Shown here: positions 1-11,054 of the stretch, in pieces
How the letters are laid out: the number at the start of each line of letters is the position of its first letter
Position numbering within the stretch: position 1 is the stretch's first letter
Source of the DNA: Andreprevotia sp. IGB-42
GTDB lineage: Bacteria; Pseudomonadota; Gammaproteobacteria; Burkholderiales; Chitinibacteraceae
Assembly: GCF_009848685.1 (NCBI RefSeq)
Contig: NZ_WXTX01000009.1
Coordinates: forward strand, 62,001 to 126,000
Direction: 5' to 3'
Length of the DNA: 64,000 bases
Notes under the pieces: model-generated
What the model was told of the DNA's origin: nothing
Database searches by the model: none
The model's input: the letters and a program-made list of their open reading frames with translations, nothing else
Program-made: the position numbers and the translations under genes

Positions 1-137
1 TCAGCGCCGCCATCGAGCAATTGCAGATGGCGCAGCGCCAGAGCGGTGGTGATTTCTACACCATGTCCGGGCTGGAAGCGCGCTTGCGCGAGCTGCAGCA
101 GAAGGTGCGCCCGGAAACCTGGCGCGACGGCGGCTGA
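1..137 (+). CDS. C-terminal end of an unidentified protein (truncated by window edge)
   Basis: The frame beginning at position 3 stays open to a TGA at 135-137 and gives the last 44 residues of a protein whose start lies left of the window. The tail is hydrophilic and rich in Gln, Leu, Arg and Glu, so it could be a short coiled coil, and it ends RPETWRDGG. I do not recognise the family. It converges on the DUF1841 gene on the opposite strand. Confidence 0.5.
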   Translation, partial: SAAIEQLQMAQRQSGGDFYTMSGLEARLRELQQKVRPETWRDGG

Positions 138-152
138 ACGAGCCCGGTGGCA

Positions 153-590
153 TCAACGGCGTAGCGTGTTCAGCCGCTGCCTTAGTACATCCAGGTATGT
201 GGCAGGGTCTGGCGCGTGGCCATGGCGCTGTGCCTGCCAGATCATTTCGCCGAGGCCTTCGATCATCTCGTGCATGGCCACGTGCTCGTCGCCGGTGGCC
301 TGGCACAGCGCCGCATAGGCCGCTTTCACGCCGGCGGGCTGGTCGATGGAGAGTTGCTCTTCCACCGCCAGGTGCATGCTGATGTGCAGGAACGGGTTGG
401 TTTCGCCGTGTTCGGGTGGCCAGTCGCGATCCAGGTATTCCTCGGCCAGGTAGCCATGGTATTCCGGGTGGCGTGCCAGCACGCCGGCAATCAGTTTTTC
501 CAGGTCTTCCAGCGGTTGGCCGGCCTGAAACTTGCGCCAGGTGCCGACAAAAAAACGTCGCGCCTGTTCGCGTGATGGGTTGAACAGCAT
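153..590 (-). CDS. DUF1841 family protein
   Basis: A 145-residue soluble protein of unknown function matching the DUF1841 family. Recognisable parts are the N-terminal MLFNPSREQARRFF, the motif ETNPFLHISMHLAVEEQLSID in the middle, and a C-terminal GEMIWQAQRHG. The frame is open upstream to 641, but the start at 590 is preferred because GGAG lies 8 bases before it and because family members begin with MFNPSR. It is divergent from the glutathione peroxidase gene. The repeated His/Glu pattern might bind metal, but that is only inference. Confidence 0.8.
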   Translation of the reverse strand: MLFNPSREQARRFFVGTWRKFQAGQPLEDLEKLIAGVLARHPEYHGYLAEEYLDRDWPPEHGETNPFLHISMHLAVEEQLSIDQPAGVKAAYAALCQATGDEHVAMHEMIEGLGEMIWQAQRHGHAPDPATYLDVLRQRLNTLRR

Positions 591-662
591 CTGCAATACT
601 CCAGGGTATGCGGGTATTTTCCGCTTATCCCGCTTCAACATCCATCTTCAGGAGTAACAAGC

Positions 663-1142
663 ATGGCGGCTATCCATGATTTTTCCGTCACCGATATCCA
701 CGGCGGTGCCAAACCGCTCCGGGATTTCGAGGGGCAGGTACTGCTGATCGTCAATGTGGCCAGCAAGTGCGGCTTCACGCCGCAATACCAGGGTTTGCAG
801 GCAGTGTACGAGCGTTACCGCGAGCGCGGCTTTGCGGTATTGGCCTTTCCGTGCAACCAGTTTGGCGGGCAGGAGCCCGGCGACGAGGCCGAGATCACCG
901 ATTTCTGCGAGACGCAGTACAACGTCACGTTTCCGCTGTTTGCCAAGATTGATGTCAATGGCAGTGCCGCTGCGCCGCTGTACCGTTTCCTGAAAAAGGA
1001 AGAGCCGGGCATCCTCGGTACCGAGGCGATCAAGTGGAATTTCACCAAGTTTCTGGTGGGGCGTGATGGCCACGTGGTGAAGCGCTATGCGCCCACCGTG
1101 GCGCCCGAGGAAATCGGCGCCGATATCGAGCGTCTGCTTTGA
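663..1142 (+). CDS. gpx: Glutathione peroxidase (thiol peroxidase of the GPx family)
   Basis: A 159-residue cytoplasmic peroxidase that reduces hydrogen peroxide and organic hydroperoxides. The active-site tetrad is visible: Cys36 in NVASKCGFTPQ (Cys, not selenocysteine), Gln70 in FPCNQFGGQEP, and Trp125 and Asn126 in WNFTKFLV. There is no signal peptide. Bacterial Cys-type GPx proteins often use thioredoxin as electron donor, and Cys64 and Cys82 are candidate resolving residues. The start has a strong ribosome site, AGGAG, 8 bases upstream. Confidence 0.93.
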   Translation: MAAIHDFSVTDIHGGAKPLRDFEGQVLLIVNVASKCGFTPQYQGLQAVYERYRERGFAVLAFPCNQFGGQEPGDEAEITDFCETQYNVTFPLFAKIDVNGSAAAPLYRFLKKEEPGILGTEAIKWNFTKFLVGRDGHVVKRYAPTVAPEEIGADIERLL

Positions 1143-1271
1143 CCGGACGGCGCGCCAGCGCGGTATCGCCACCCGCAGTATGAATATGCCGTGAAGCCGC
1201 AAGCCGGCGCTTGCCGCTGACCGGCGTGGCGGGCACGATGGCGGCTGTCCCGACTCTGCCTGCCATCCACG

Positions 1272-2627
1272 ATGCCGCCTGATCAACGCCACGCACTGGC
1301 TACGCCGCTGACCTCCGCGCTGCGCGCGCTGCTGTTCCTGCCGCTTTCCCGCCACGGCACCGTGCCGCGCTGGCCCCTACTGGTGGTGCTGGCGCTCGGG
1401 CTGATGACTTCGCTGGTGCAGGGCTATGTATATGGCGATGGCACGCTGTTCAACGACTATGCGCTGCCTATCTGGCTGTTCCTGCCATTCGTGCTGCTGC
1501 TGATCGGGCTGTGGTGCGATCGGCGCGCACAGCCGGATATGGGCTGGATGATGTTCGGCCTGCTGCTGGCTGCGGGTATCTGGATCGGATGGCTGTATGC
1601 CGGCGTATATGAGCTGGCGCGCCTGTTCTTATCCCGGCAGCTGATGGAGTGGTTCGGCTTTGTCGGCTATTTCGTCGCCAGCGGCTGGCTGGGGCTGGCG
1701 GTAGGCATCGGTGCGGTGCGGGGCATCGGCTGGGTGCGCTGGCGCGGGTTGCTGTTTGCGCTGGGCATTGCGCTGATCGTGCTGGCGTTGCAGGCCTGGC
1801 TGGTGGATGCGCCGCGCCTGCTCTATCCCGACTACAGCGCGGAGCGCGATGAGATACGCCCACCACCACCCAAGCTGGCTGGTGAAGATGCGTTCTATGG
1901 TGAAACCTATCTATTGGACGATGCGCTCGATGCCATTACCGCCGGCAAGCCGGGCGTGCCGGAAGTGTTCACGATTGCGCTGGGTGGCGATGCGGAGCAG
2001 GCGGTGTTCCTGCGCGAAGCGCGCTCGTTCGATACGCTGTTCCAGCAGCGCTTTGCCACACCCGGCCATACCATCTTGCTGGCCAATCACGACAGCGCCA
2101 CCGGCAAGATTCCCATCGCCACGCAAACCAGCCTGTCTGCCGCGCTGCAACGCATCGGTCAGCAGATGAACAAGGACGAGGACGTGCTGGTGCTGTACAT
2201 GACCTCGCACGGCGGGCGTACGCACGATTTCCTGATCGACAACGCGCCGCTCGAGCTCAACCAGATCACGCCGCAGTGGCTGGCGGCTGCCATCAGGGAA
2301 GCCGGCATCCGCTGGCGCGTGGTGGTGGTGTCCGCTTGTTACTCGGGGGGCTATATCGCGCCGCTGATGGCGGAGGATGCGCTGGTGGCCACTGCAGCGG
2401 ATGCCACGCATACCTCGTTCGGCTGCGCGGACGAAAACGATTTCACCTATTACGGCCATGCACTGCACGATGCGCTGCGCAGCCATGCCGACTGGTTGCC
2501 GGCGTTCGAGGCTGCCCGCGTGGCGGTCAGCGAGCGGGAGCGGCGCGAGCAGATCGAGCCATCGCATCCGCAATTGTTCGTGGGCGCGGCCATCGCCGGC
2601 AAGCTGGTGAGCTGGCGCGCGCATTGA
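1272..2627 (+). CDS. Membrane-anchored C13 (legumain-like) cysteine peptidase
   Basis: A 451-residue protein. The first ~180 residues form about five hydrophobic segments, and the C-terminal ~250 residues form a peptidase C13 domain of the caspase/legumain clan. The catalytic dyad is visible as His313 in YMTSHGGRTH and Cys356 in VVVVSACYSGGY, each after a hydrophobic strand as in clan CD. The downstream DALVATAADATHTSFGC segment is also typical of bacterial C13 proteins. The substrate is unknown. Neighbours give no functional hint: a peroxidase upstream and a convergent TetR gene downstream. No strong ribosome site precedes the start, so the N-terminus is uncertain by a few residues. Confidence 0.82.
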   Translation: MPPDQRHALATPLTSALRALLFLPLSRHGTVPRWPLLVVLALGLMTSLVQGYVYGDGTLFNDYALPIWLFLPFVLLLIGLWCDRRAQPDMGWMMFGLLLAAGIWIGWLYAGVYELARLFLSRQLMEWFGFVGYFVASGWLGLAVGIGAVRGIGWVRWRGLLFALGIALIVLALQAWLVDAPRLLYPDYSAERDEIRPPPPKLAGEDAFYGETYLLDDALDAITAGKPGVPEVFTIALGGDAEQAVFLREARSFDTLFQQRFATPGHTILLANHDSATGKIPIATQTSLSAALQRIGQQMNKDEDVLVLYMTSHGGRTHDFLIDNAPLELNQITPQWLAAAIREAGIRWRVVVVSACYSGGYIAPLMAEDALVATAADATHTSFGCADENDFTYYGHALHDALRSHADWLPAFEAARVAVSERERREQIEPSHPQLFVGAAIAGKLVSWRAH

Positions 2628-2742
2628 GCAGATTGCAGCGGCGCTATGCTGTAGCCGGAGCGGCTGGTTGATCAGCCATTGCGCTCCGTTTTTGCCGGTC
2701 GGCCTGCAGAGAGACCTGCAAAGGGTATGCAGCTGGCCGGGT

Positions 2743-3288
2743 TCAGTGCGCTGCCAGCAGGGTATAGGGTAGCTGATCGAGCATCTGCTCGTAGCGGGAC
2801 CATTCACCGAGGCAGCGGCAGGTCAGCCGCATGCCTTCCAGCATGGCGACGGCGTCATAGGCGCGTTGTTCCGCCAGATCAGCGGGCAGGCCCGCTTGCT
2901 GCAGCGCACCAGCCAGCCGCTCGGCCAGCTGCAACACCGAGGTGCGCATGTCCTGGCCGTATGCATCCCACGCATCACCCATGCTGTACACGTCCAGCGT
3001 ACTGGCCTGGCGTTTTTCCATATCGGTCAGGCGCAGCCGTGCCACGAATACCGCCAGCTTGTTCCTGATATCGGCATTGCCTTGCAGCGTGACCAGCAGG
3101 TGGTGGAAGCGCAGCCCGGCCGCTTGCAGCACCGCCAGGCCGATTTCCGCCTTGCCGCCCGGAAAGTGGTGATACAGGCTGCCCTTGCCCAGGCCGCTGG
3201 CGGCAGACAGCCGGCTGAGCGTGGCGCCATCGTAGCCATATTGGTGGAACACCTCGCTCAAACGGATTACCAGTTCTTCACGCGTCAT
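2743..3288 (-). CDS. TetR/AcrR family transcriptional regulator
   Basis: A 181-residue one-component repressor. The N-terminal helix-turn-helix at about residues 22-42 (DGATLSRLSAASGLGKGSLYHHF) is the classic TetR signature, followed by a helical ligand/dimer domain. The frame is open 72 codons further upstream, but the start at 3288 (MTREELVIRL) places the HTH at the normal distance from the N-terminus. The gene is divergent from the exported-protein gene at 3431, with a promoter and palindromic operator between them. By TetR convention it probably represses that neighbour and itself. The inducing ligand cannot be told from sequence. Confidence 0.9.
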   Translation of the reverse strand: MTREELVIRLSEVFHQYGYDGATLSRLSAASGLGKGSLYHHFPGGKAEIGLAVLQAAGLRFHHLLVTLQGNADIRNKLAVFVARLRLTDMEKRQASTLDVYSMGDAWDAYGQDMRTSVLQLAERLAGALQQAGLPADLAEQRAYDAVAMLEGMRLTCRCLGEWSRYEQMLDQLPYTLLAAH

Positions 3289-3343
3289 GTGGGGCTGCGG
3301 ACTGCATCGAAAACCTGATTGTATCGGAAGCGGGCTGCTGGTC

Positions 3344-3372
3344 TTGACAGCACAACTGGCCATCGCTTTAAA
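3344..3372 (+). promoter_or_regulatory. Sigma-70 promoter for the exported protein gene at 3431
   Basis: TTGACA (3344-3349), a perfect -35, is followed after exactly 17 bases by TTTAAA (3367-3372, 4 of 6 match to TATAAT). Transcription would begin near 3380, inside the adjoining operator, about 50 bases before the start codon. Confidence 0.65.
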
Positions 3373-3396
3373 TTGTACCGTTCGTTCAGTACATTT
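3371..3396. promoter_or_regulatory. Probable TetR operator (inverted repeat overlapping -10)
   Basis: The sequence reads AATTGTAC - 10 bases - GTACATTT, an inverted repeat with 7 of 8 symmetric positions per arm. It lies over the -10 box and start site of the preceding promoter, between the divergent TetR gene and its neighbour. That is where a TetR-family repressor would be expected to act. The assignment is by position and symmetry only. Confidence 0.55.
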
Positions 3397-3430
3397 TTTG
3401 TGTGCAATCTGAGGCCAAGGAGATTCTGGA

Positions 3431-3880
3431 ATGCAAAACATCGGGAAATGGTTTTTCACCGGTATGGGGCGCTGGGTGCTGGCGTGCGGGATGATCGGCG
3501 GCACCTTGTCCGCGCATGCTGTGGAGCTCCCCGCGGGTGGCGGTCAGGCCATGGATCTGTATCTGCAGGCATGGCAAACCGATGACGCCGCGCAGCGGCT
3601 GCAATTGCTGCAACAGAGCGTGGCCGAGGGCATTGCCTACCGCGATCCGGGCAAGGTCACCCAGGGTATCCCGGCGTTATCGGGCTACATTGCCGAGGTA
3701 CGCAACCAGTATCCCGGCATGCTGGGACACTGGCTGGCGGCGCCGCAGCTGCAGGATGGCGCGTACTCCCGCGCATGGCGGCTGGAAACACCGCAGGGGG
3801 TGAAGCTGTTCACCGGCGTGGATACCGTCGAATTTGCCGGCGATGGCAAGCTGAAGACCATCAGTGGCCGCTTTGACTGA
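3431..3880 (+). CDS. Small exported protein, possibly SnoaL/NTF2-like fold
   Basis: A 149-residue protein with a signal peptide: charged start, hydrophobic stretch around residues 14-27, and a likely cleavage after SAHA (about residue 30). The mature part (DLYLQAWQTDDAAQRLQLLQQSVAEGIAYRDP, later KLFTGVDTVEFAGDGKLKTISGRFD) has the layout of NTF2/SnoaL-like small domains, with an early alpha-helical part and a final strand pair around a glycine-rich turn. The fold is a suggestion, not a firm match. AAGGAGA lies before the start. The gene is divergent from, and probably controlled by, the TetR regulator at 2743-3288. Confidence 0.7.
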   Translation: MQNIGKWFFTGMGRWVLACGMIGGTLSAHAVELPAGGGQAMDLYLQAWQTDDAAQRLQLLQQSVAEGIAYRDPGKVTQGIPALSGYIAEVRNQYPGMLGHWLAAPQLQDGAYSRAWRLETPQGVKLFTGVDTVEFAGDGKLKTISGRFD

Positions 3881-4091
3881 ATACCACCGCACGCCGCCTT
3901 GCCGGCGTATGGCCAGCAAGATGGGTATGTAGACGGTACCGGGGCATCGAGAGAGGCTGGTATGCGGTGCTCTAACACCAGTTCTTGCGTGGCAGTCTGT
4001 TGACTGTAAGAATTGTGCCAGATCAAACAGTTGGCGGTGTTGGCCAGCGCCCGGCGGGGCGGGAAATCCCCGCTTGCGGTGCGCTGCAGCC

Positions 4092-4120
4092 TTGAAGGAT
4101 AAGGGCTTTTCCTGTAATAT
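4092..4120 (+). promoter_or_regulatory. Candidate carAB promoter
   Basis: TTGAAG (4092-4097) is followed by TGTAAT (4113-4118, 15-base spacing) or TAATAT (4115-4120, 17-base spacing). This is the best sigma-70 candidate in the 331-base gap between 3880 and carA. A weaker TTGACT occurs at 4000-4005 without a good -10. The rest of the gap, 3881-4090, shows nothing I can name. Confidence 0.35.
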
Positions 4121-4139
4121 CCGGAAAATTTTGCACACG

Positions 4140-4169
4140 AAACGGGATGGGGCCACCTGTCCCGTTTTT
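4140..4169 (+). terminator. Terminator-like hairpin in the carA leader
   Basis: An 8-bp perfect stem (AAACGGGA 4140-4147 with TCCCGTTT 4160-4167, 12-base loop) runs into five T residues (4165-4169). It ends 42 bases before the carA start codon, downstream of the best promoter candidate. It could be an attenuator controlling carAB, or the end of an upstream transcript. Confidence 0.5.
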
Positions 4170-4211
4170 CTACGTGTGCGGCCCCAAAAATCCTTATTCA
4201 GGAGCCGCCCA

Positions 4212-5339
4212 GTGTCTACACCCGCCTTGCTCGCGCTTGCCGACGGCACACTCTTCCATGGTATTTCCATCGGTGCCGATGGCGAGACCATCGGTGAAGT
4301 TGTTTTCAATACCTCGTTGACCGGTTACCAGGAAATCCTCACCGATCCCTCGTACACCAAGCAGATCGTTACCCTGACCTATCCGCACATCGGCAATTAC
4401 GGTGTGAACCCGGAAGACGCCGAATCCCGCGCTGTCTTCGCCTCCGGCCTGATCATCCGCGATCTGCCGCTGCTGCATTCCAATTTCCGTTCGACCATGA
4501 GCCTGGGTGACTACCTGAAGGCCAACAACATCGTGGCGATCTCCGATATCGACACCCGCAAGCTCACGCGCATCCTGCGTGAAAAGGGCGCACAGCCCGG
4601 CTGCATCGTATCCGGCGAGAACATTGATGCGGCCGCTGCAGTGGAAAAGGCCAAGTCCTTCGGCTCCATGGCCGGGCAAGACCTTGCCAAGGTGGTGTCG
4701 ATCAGCGAATCGCACGACTGGACCACCGCGGAGTGGAAGCTGGGCGTGGGCTACACCGTGCAGAGCAACCCCAAGTATCACGTGGTGGCGTACGACTTCG
4801 GCGTGAAACACAACATCCTGCGCATGCTGGCAGAGCGCGGTTGCAAGCTGACCGTGGTACCGGCGCAGACCACTGCCGCCGAAGTGCTGGCACTCAATCC
4901 GGACGGCGTGTTCCTGTCCAACGGCCCCGGTGATCCGGAGCCATGCGATTACGCGATTGCCGCCACCAGGGAGTTCATCGCGAAGAAGGTGCCGACCTTC
5001 GGCATCTGCCTGGGTCACCAGATCCTGGGCCTGGCGACCGGCGGCAAGACCAGCAAGATGAAGTTCGGCCACCACGGTGCCAACCACCCGGTGCAGGACC
5101 TCGACAGCAAGCACGTGATGATCACGTCGCAGAACCATGGTTTCCAGGTGGACGAAACCAGCCTGCCGGCCAATGTGCGCATCACGCACCGCAGCTTGTT
5201 CGATGGCACCGTGCAGGGCATTGCGCTGACCGATGCGCCGGCCTACAGCTTCCAGGGCCACCCGGAAGCCAGCCCCGGCCCGCACGATGTGGCGTACCTG
5301 TTCGACAAGTTCATCGCCATGATGGCTGATCAAAAGTAA
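4212..5339 (+). CDS. carA: Carbamoyl-phosphate synthase small (glutaminase) subunit
   Basis: A 375-residue class I glutamine amidotransferase subunit that releases ammonia from glutamine for CarB, feeding pyrimidine and arginine synthesis in the cytoplasm. The N-terminal CarA domain starts [12 protein letters not shown]. The C-terminal amidotransferase domain shows the triad Cys266 (GICLGHQ), His350 and Glu352 ([13 protein letters not shown]). The start is the GTG at 4212 with AGGAG upstream. The frame is open further upstream, but that part overlaps the leader hairpin. carB follows after 117 bases. Length is close to E. coli CarA (382). Confidence 0.97.
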   Translation: MSTPALLALADGTLFHGISIGADGETIGEVVFNTSLTGYQEILTDPSYTKQIVTLTYPHIGNYGVNPEDAESRAVFASGLIIRDLPLLHSNFRSTMSLGDYLKANNIVAISDIDTRKLTRILREKGAQPGCIVSGENIDAAAAVEKAKSFGSMAGQDLAKVVSISESHDWTTAEWKLGVGYTVQSNPKYHVVAYDFGVKHNILRMLAERGCKLTVVPAQTTAAEVLALNPDGVFLSNGPGDPEPCDYAIAATREFIAKKVPTFGICLGHQILGLATGGKTSKMKFGHHGANHPVQDLDSKHVMITSQNHGFQVDETSLPANVRITHRSLFDGTVQGIALTDAPAYSFQGHPEASPGPHDVAYLFDKFIAMMADQK

Positions 5340-5456
5340 TTCCAGCCCGCCCTTGTGCTGCACGCAGCAACGGGGCGGCAGCAAGTACGGCGGATCGCCG
5401 CGCAGCGCAGCCAGCAAAGGATCACTTTGCCGGCCAATTGGAAAAGGTTCATAGCA

Positions 5457-8678
<3,222 letters not shown>

Positions 8679-8698
8679 TAAGTTAACGTCCAAGTCAG

Positions 8699-8733
8699 CA
8701 GCCGCCGTCCCTCGGGACGGCGGCTGTGCTTTT
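8699..8733 (+). terminator. Rho-independent terminator of carAB
   Basis: A 12-bp GC-rich stem (8699-8710 with 8715-8726) closed by a CTCG tetraloop is followed by a short T-rich tail (TGCTTTT), 20 bases after the carB stop. Confidence 0.8.
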
Positions 8734-8752
8734 GCTGGTACGCATGTACCAC

Positions 8753-8772
8753 CGGCCGGATCGATCCGGCCG
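8753..8772. repeat. Perfect 20-bp palindrome between carB and greA
   Basis: CGGCCGGATCGATCCGGCCG is fully symmetric. It lies between two terminator hairpins. It may be a binding site or simply fold in the RNA; nothing in the sequence decides. Confidence 0.6.
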
Positions 8773-8787
8773 CGTGACTGATAATCC

Positions 8788-8819
8788 GGCCAAGCCTGTC
8801 TTGGCCCTTTGATTTTTTT
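8788..8819 (+). terminator. greA: Terminator-like hairpin in the greA leader
   Basis: A 7-bp stem GGCCAAG/CTTGGCC (8788-8794, 8800-8806) with a CCTGT loop is followed by CTTTGA and seven T residues (8813-8819). It ends 37 bases before the greA start. The carAB terminator already lies upstream, so this second one probably acts on transcripts starting in the greA leader. E. coli greA has a comparable leader terminator that yields the GraL RNA. Confidence 0.6.
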
Positions 8820-8856
8820 GCGGGGGCACAAATGTTGCCCGCATGGAGATATGAAC

Positions 8857-9339
8857 ATGATCAAAGTCCCGCTGACCGTTGTCGGTGCGGAAAAGCTGAA
8901 GGCCGAGTTGCAGCGCCTGAAAAGCGTAGACCGCCCAGCCGTGATCGCAGCCATTGCCGAAGCACGTTCGCACGGTGACCTGTCGGAAAACGCCGAATAC
9001 GATGCCGCCAAGGAGCGCCAGGGCTTCGTGGAAGGCCGCATCGCCGATCTGGAAGGCAAGCTTTCCAACGCGCAGATCATCGATCCGAAAGAGCTGGAAG
9101 CCACTGCGGAGGGCCGCATCGTTTTTGGCGCCACCGTGCAGTTGCTGGATCTGGATAGCGAAGAACAAGTGGCTTACCAGATCGTCGGTGACGATGAAGC
9201 CAACCTGAAAGAAGGCAAGATTTCGGTATCCAGCCCGATTGCGCGCGCGCTGATCGGCAAGTATGCCGAGGATGTGGCCGAGGTGCAGGCACCCGGTGGC
9301 ATCCGCGAATACGAAATCCTGGATGTGAAATACCTGTAA
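8857..9339 (+). CDS. greA: Transcription elongation factor GreA
   Basis: A 160-residue factor that rescues backtracked RNA polymerase by stimulating transcript cleavage. The N-terminal coiled coil (about 8-75) carries the conserved tip [12 protein letters not shown]. The C-terminal FKBP-like domain (about 80-160) contains [13 protein letters not shown] and ends [23 protein letters not shown]. Of two near in-frame ATGs (8851, 8857) the second is chosen because GGAG at 8845-8848 is only 2 bases from the first and 8 bases from the second. E. coli GreA is 158 residues. Confidence 0.96.
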   Translation: MIKVPLTVVGAEKLKAELQRLKSVDRPAVIAAIAEARSHGDLSENAEYDAAKERQGFVEGRIADLEGKLSNAQIIDPKELEATAEGRIVFGATVQLLDLDSEEQVAYQIVGDDEANLKEGKISVSSPIARALIGKYAEDVAEVQAPGGIREYEILDVKYL

Positions 9340-9415
9340 GCGCTACGCGCCTGCAGCACGGCAGGCGCGGGCGGCAGGCACATAAGCACAGCAAGCAGAC
9401 AAGGAAAGCCAGGCA

Positions 9416-9853
9416 ATGGGCGTGGGTCTCAAGAACGTACTGACCGCGTTGTGGATAGGCGGCATGTGGATCATCGGGTTGCTGGTTGCGCCCGTACTGT
9501 TCAAGTCGCTGTCCGGCCCGGTTGCCGGCGCTGTGGTGGGCAAGTTGTTCACCGCCTTCGGCTGGGTGGGCATCGTGGCCGGCATTTACCTGCTTGTGTA
9601 CTGGCTGTATGTGGATGGCCTGCGGGCGTTCCAGGCCGGCAAGCTGTGGCTGGTGATCGGCATGCTGGCGTGCACGCTGATCAATCAGTTTGCGGTGTTT
9701 CCCATCATTGCCGGCATCAAGCCGGGTATTTCGGAGGCGGCGACAGGCGTATTCGGTGGCGGGCTGCAAAGCTGGCACACCATTTCCAGCCTGATCTACC
9801 TGGTGCAGAGCGTGCTGGCGCTGATCTACATCTGGCGCGGCGAGGGCAAGTAA
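9416..9853 (+). CDS. DUF4149 family integral membrane protein
   Basis: A 145-residue inner-membrane protein of unknown function with four hydrophobic segments (about 6-30, 40-65, 78-98, 118-138). It matches DUF4149 by the opening ALWIGGMWIIGLLVAPVLF and the central GxxQSWHxxSSLIYLVQSVLAL. It lies between greA and yhbY, a frequent arrangement in betaproteobacteria. AAGGAAA lies ahead of the ATG. Confidence 0.82.
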   Translation: MGVGLKNVLTALWIGGMWIIGLLVAPVLFKSLSGPVAGAVVGKLFTAFGWVGIVAGIYLLVYWLYVDGLRAFQAGKLWLVIGMLACTLINQFAVFPIIAGIKPGISEAATGVFGGGLQSWHTISSLIYLVQSVLALIYIWRGEGK

Positions 9854-9967
9854 GTAACTGCTGGCCCGCTGACGGGCGGCACGGTGCCAGGCCGGCGTTG
9901 CATGGCAATGCGGCCATGTGATGTGCAATACGGCGCCGGATAGCCGTTTCTGCAACAGGCAGGATGC

Positions 9968-9992
9968 AAAAAGGGGCGAAAAATCGCCCCTT
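9968..9992 (-). terminator. Terminator of yhbY (minus strand)
   Basis: A 9-bp stem (9971-9979 with 9984-9992, AAAA loop on the plus strand) reads into a T run on the minus strand, 27 bases past the yhbY stop. The plus-strand side has no T tail, so it mainly serves yhbY. Confidence 0.65.
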
Positions 9993-10018
9993 GATGCTTG
10001 CTACCGCTGCTGCGTTGA

Positions 10019-10339
10019 TCAGCCCGCCTTGGTCTTTTTGGCCTTGGGCAGTACGATCTTCGGCTTGTCGCCATCGGCGGCGCGGTAAACGATCAGCAGC
10101 TTGCCGATATGCTGCACGGTGGAAGCGCCCAGTTCGGCGCAGATTTTTTGCAGGTATTCTTCGCGCAGCGCACGGTCGTCACCCAGCACGCGGATCTTGA
10201 TCAGCTCGTGTGCATCGAGGTTGACGGCGATTTCGCGGAATACCGCATCGGTAAGGCCGTTGTTGCCTATCATCACCACCGGGTTCAGGTGGTGCGCCAG
10301 GCTCTTCAGGTGCCGGCGCTGGTCTGGCGTGAGTTCCAT
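10019..10339 (-). CDS. yhbY: Ribosome assembly RNA-binding protein YhbY (CRM domain)
   Basis: A 106-residue protein consisting of one CRS1/YhbY (CRM) RNA-binding domain associated with assembly of the 50S subunit. Markers are the start [24 protein letters not shown], the GLTDAV loop and the HELIKIRV strand; the GxxG-type loop is present as IGNNG. A short lysine-rich tail follows. It is divergent from rlmE, as in many proteobacteria where both genes flank ftsH. Confidence 0.93.
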   Translation of the reverse strand: MELTPDQRRHLKSLAHHLNPVVMIGNNGLTDAVFREIAVNLDAHELIKIRVLGDDRALREEYLQKICAELGASTVQHIGKLLIVYRAADGDKPKIVLPKAKKTKAG

Positions 10340-10373
10340 TTTTACAATCTCTTTGAATAATCAGGCATTTTAC

Positions 10374-10994
10374 ATGGCCCGTACCAAAAGCAGCAACGCA
10401 TGGCTGCATGAACATGTGAACGATCACTATGTTCACCAGGCGCAAAAAGATGGTTTTCGCGCCCGCGCGGCTTACAAATTGCTTGAAATCAACGACAAGG
10501 ACCGCCTGATCAGGCAAGGCATGTGGGTGGCTGATCTGGGCGCCGCGCCGGGCAGCTGGTCGCAGGTGGCGGCCAAGCTGGTGGGCGGGCAGGGGCGTGT
10601 GTTTGCGCTGGATATCCTGGAGATGCCATTCATCCCCGGCGTGGATTTCATCCAGGGCGATTTCCGTGAAGAAGCGGTACTGGCCGAGTACACCCGGTTG
10701 CTGGGCGGGCGTGAAGTGGACCTTGTGATTTGCGATATCGCCCCCAATATCACCGGTAATGCCGTAACCGATCAGGCGCGCAGCTTCTACCTGTGCGAGC
10801 TGGCGCTGGAATTTGCTCGCGATCATTTGAAACCTGGCGGCGATTTTCTGGTCAAGGTATTCCAGGGCTCGGGTTATAACGAGTACATGACCGAAATGCG
10901 CGCGACTTTCACCCAGGTGTTGTCGCGCAAACCCAAGGCTTCACGTGACCGCAGTACTGAAATGTATTTATTGGGCAAGCAAAAGAAGGCCTGA
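10374..10994 (+). CDS. rlmE: 23S rRNA (U2552-2'-O) methyltransferase RlmE
   Basis: A 206-residue FtsJ-family methyltransferase that modifies U2552 of 23S rRNA in 50S particles. The SAM-binding motif [11 protein letters not shown] is at 54-64, and the catalytic tetrad reads Lys35, Asp121 (CDIAPN), Lys161 (FLVKVFQG) and Glu195 (DRSTEMY). The start at 10374 ([11 protein letters not shown]) matches the family; the frame is open upstream but overlaps yhbY. Length is near E. coli RlmE (209). ftsH follows after 60 bases. Confidence 0.97.
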   Translation: MARTKSSNAWLHEHVNDHYVHQAQKDGFRARAAYKLLEINDKDRLIRQGMWVADLGAAPGSWSQVAAKLVGGQGRVFALDILEMPFIPGVDFIQGDFREEAVLAEYTRLLGGREVDLVICDIAPNITGNAVTDQARSFYLCELALEFARDHLKPGGDFLVKVFQGSGYNEYMTEMRATFTQVLSRKPKASRDRSTEMYLLGKQKKA

Positions 10995-11054
10995 GGGGAT
11001 TAAAATCCCTCTGTCGTACCATCCGCGCACATTGCGCACTGCAAGGAGCAAGCC

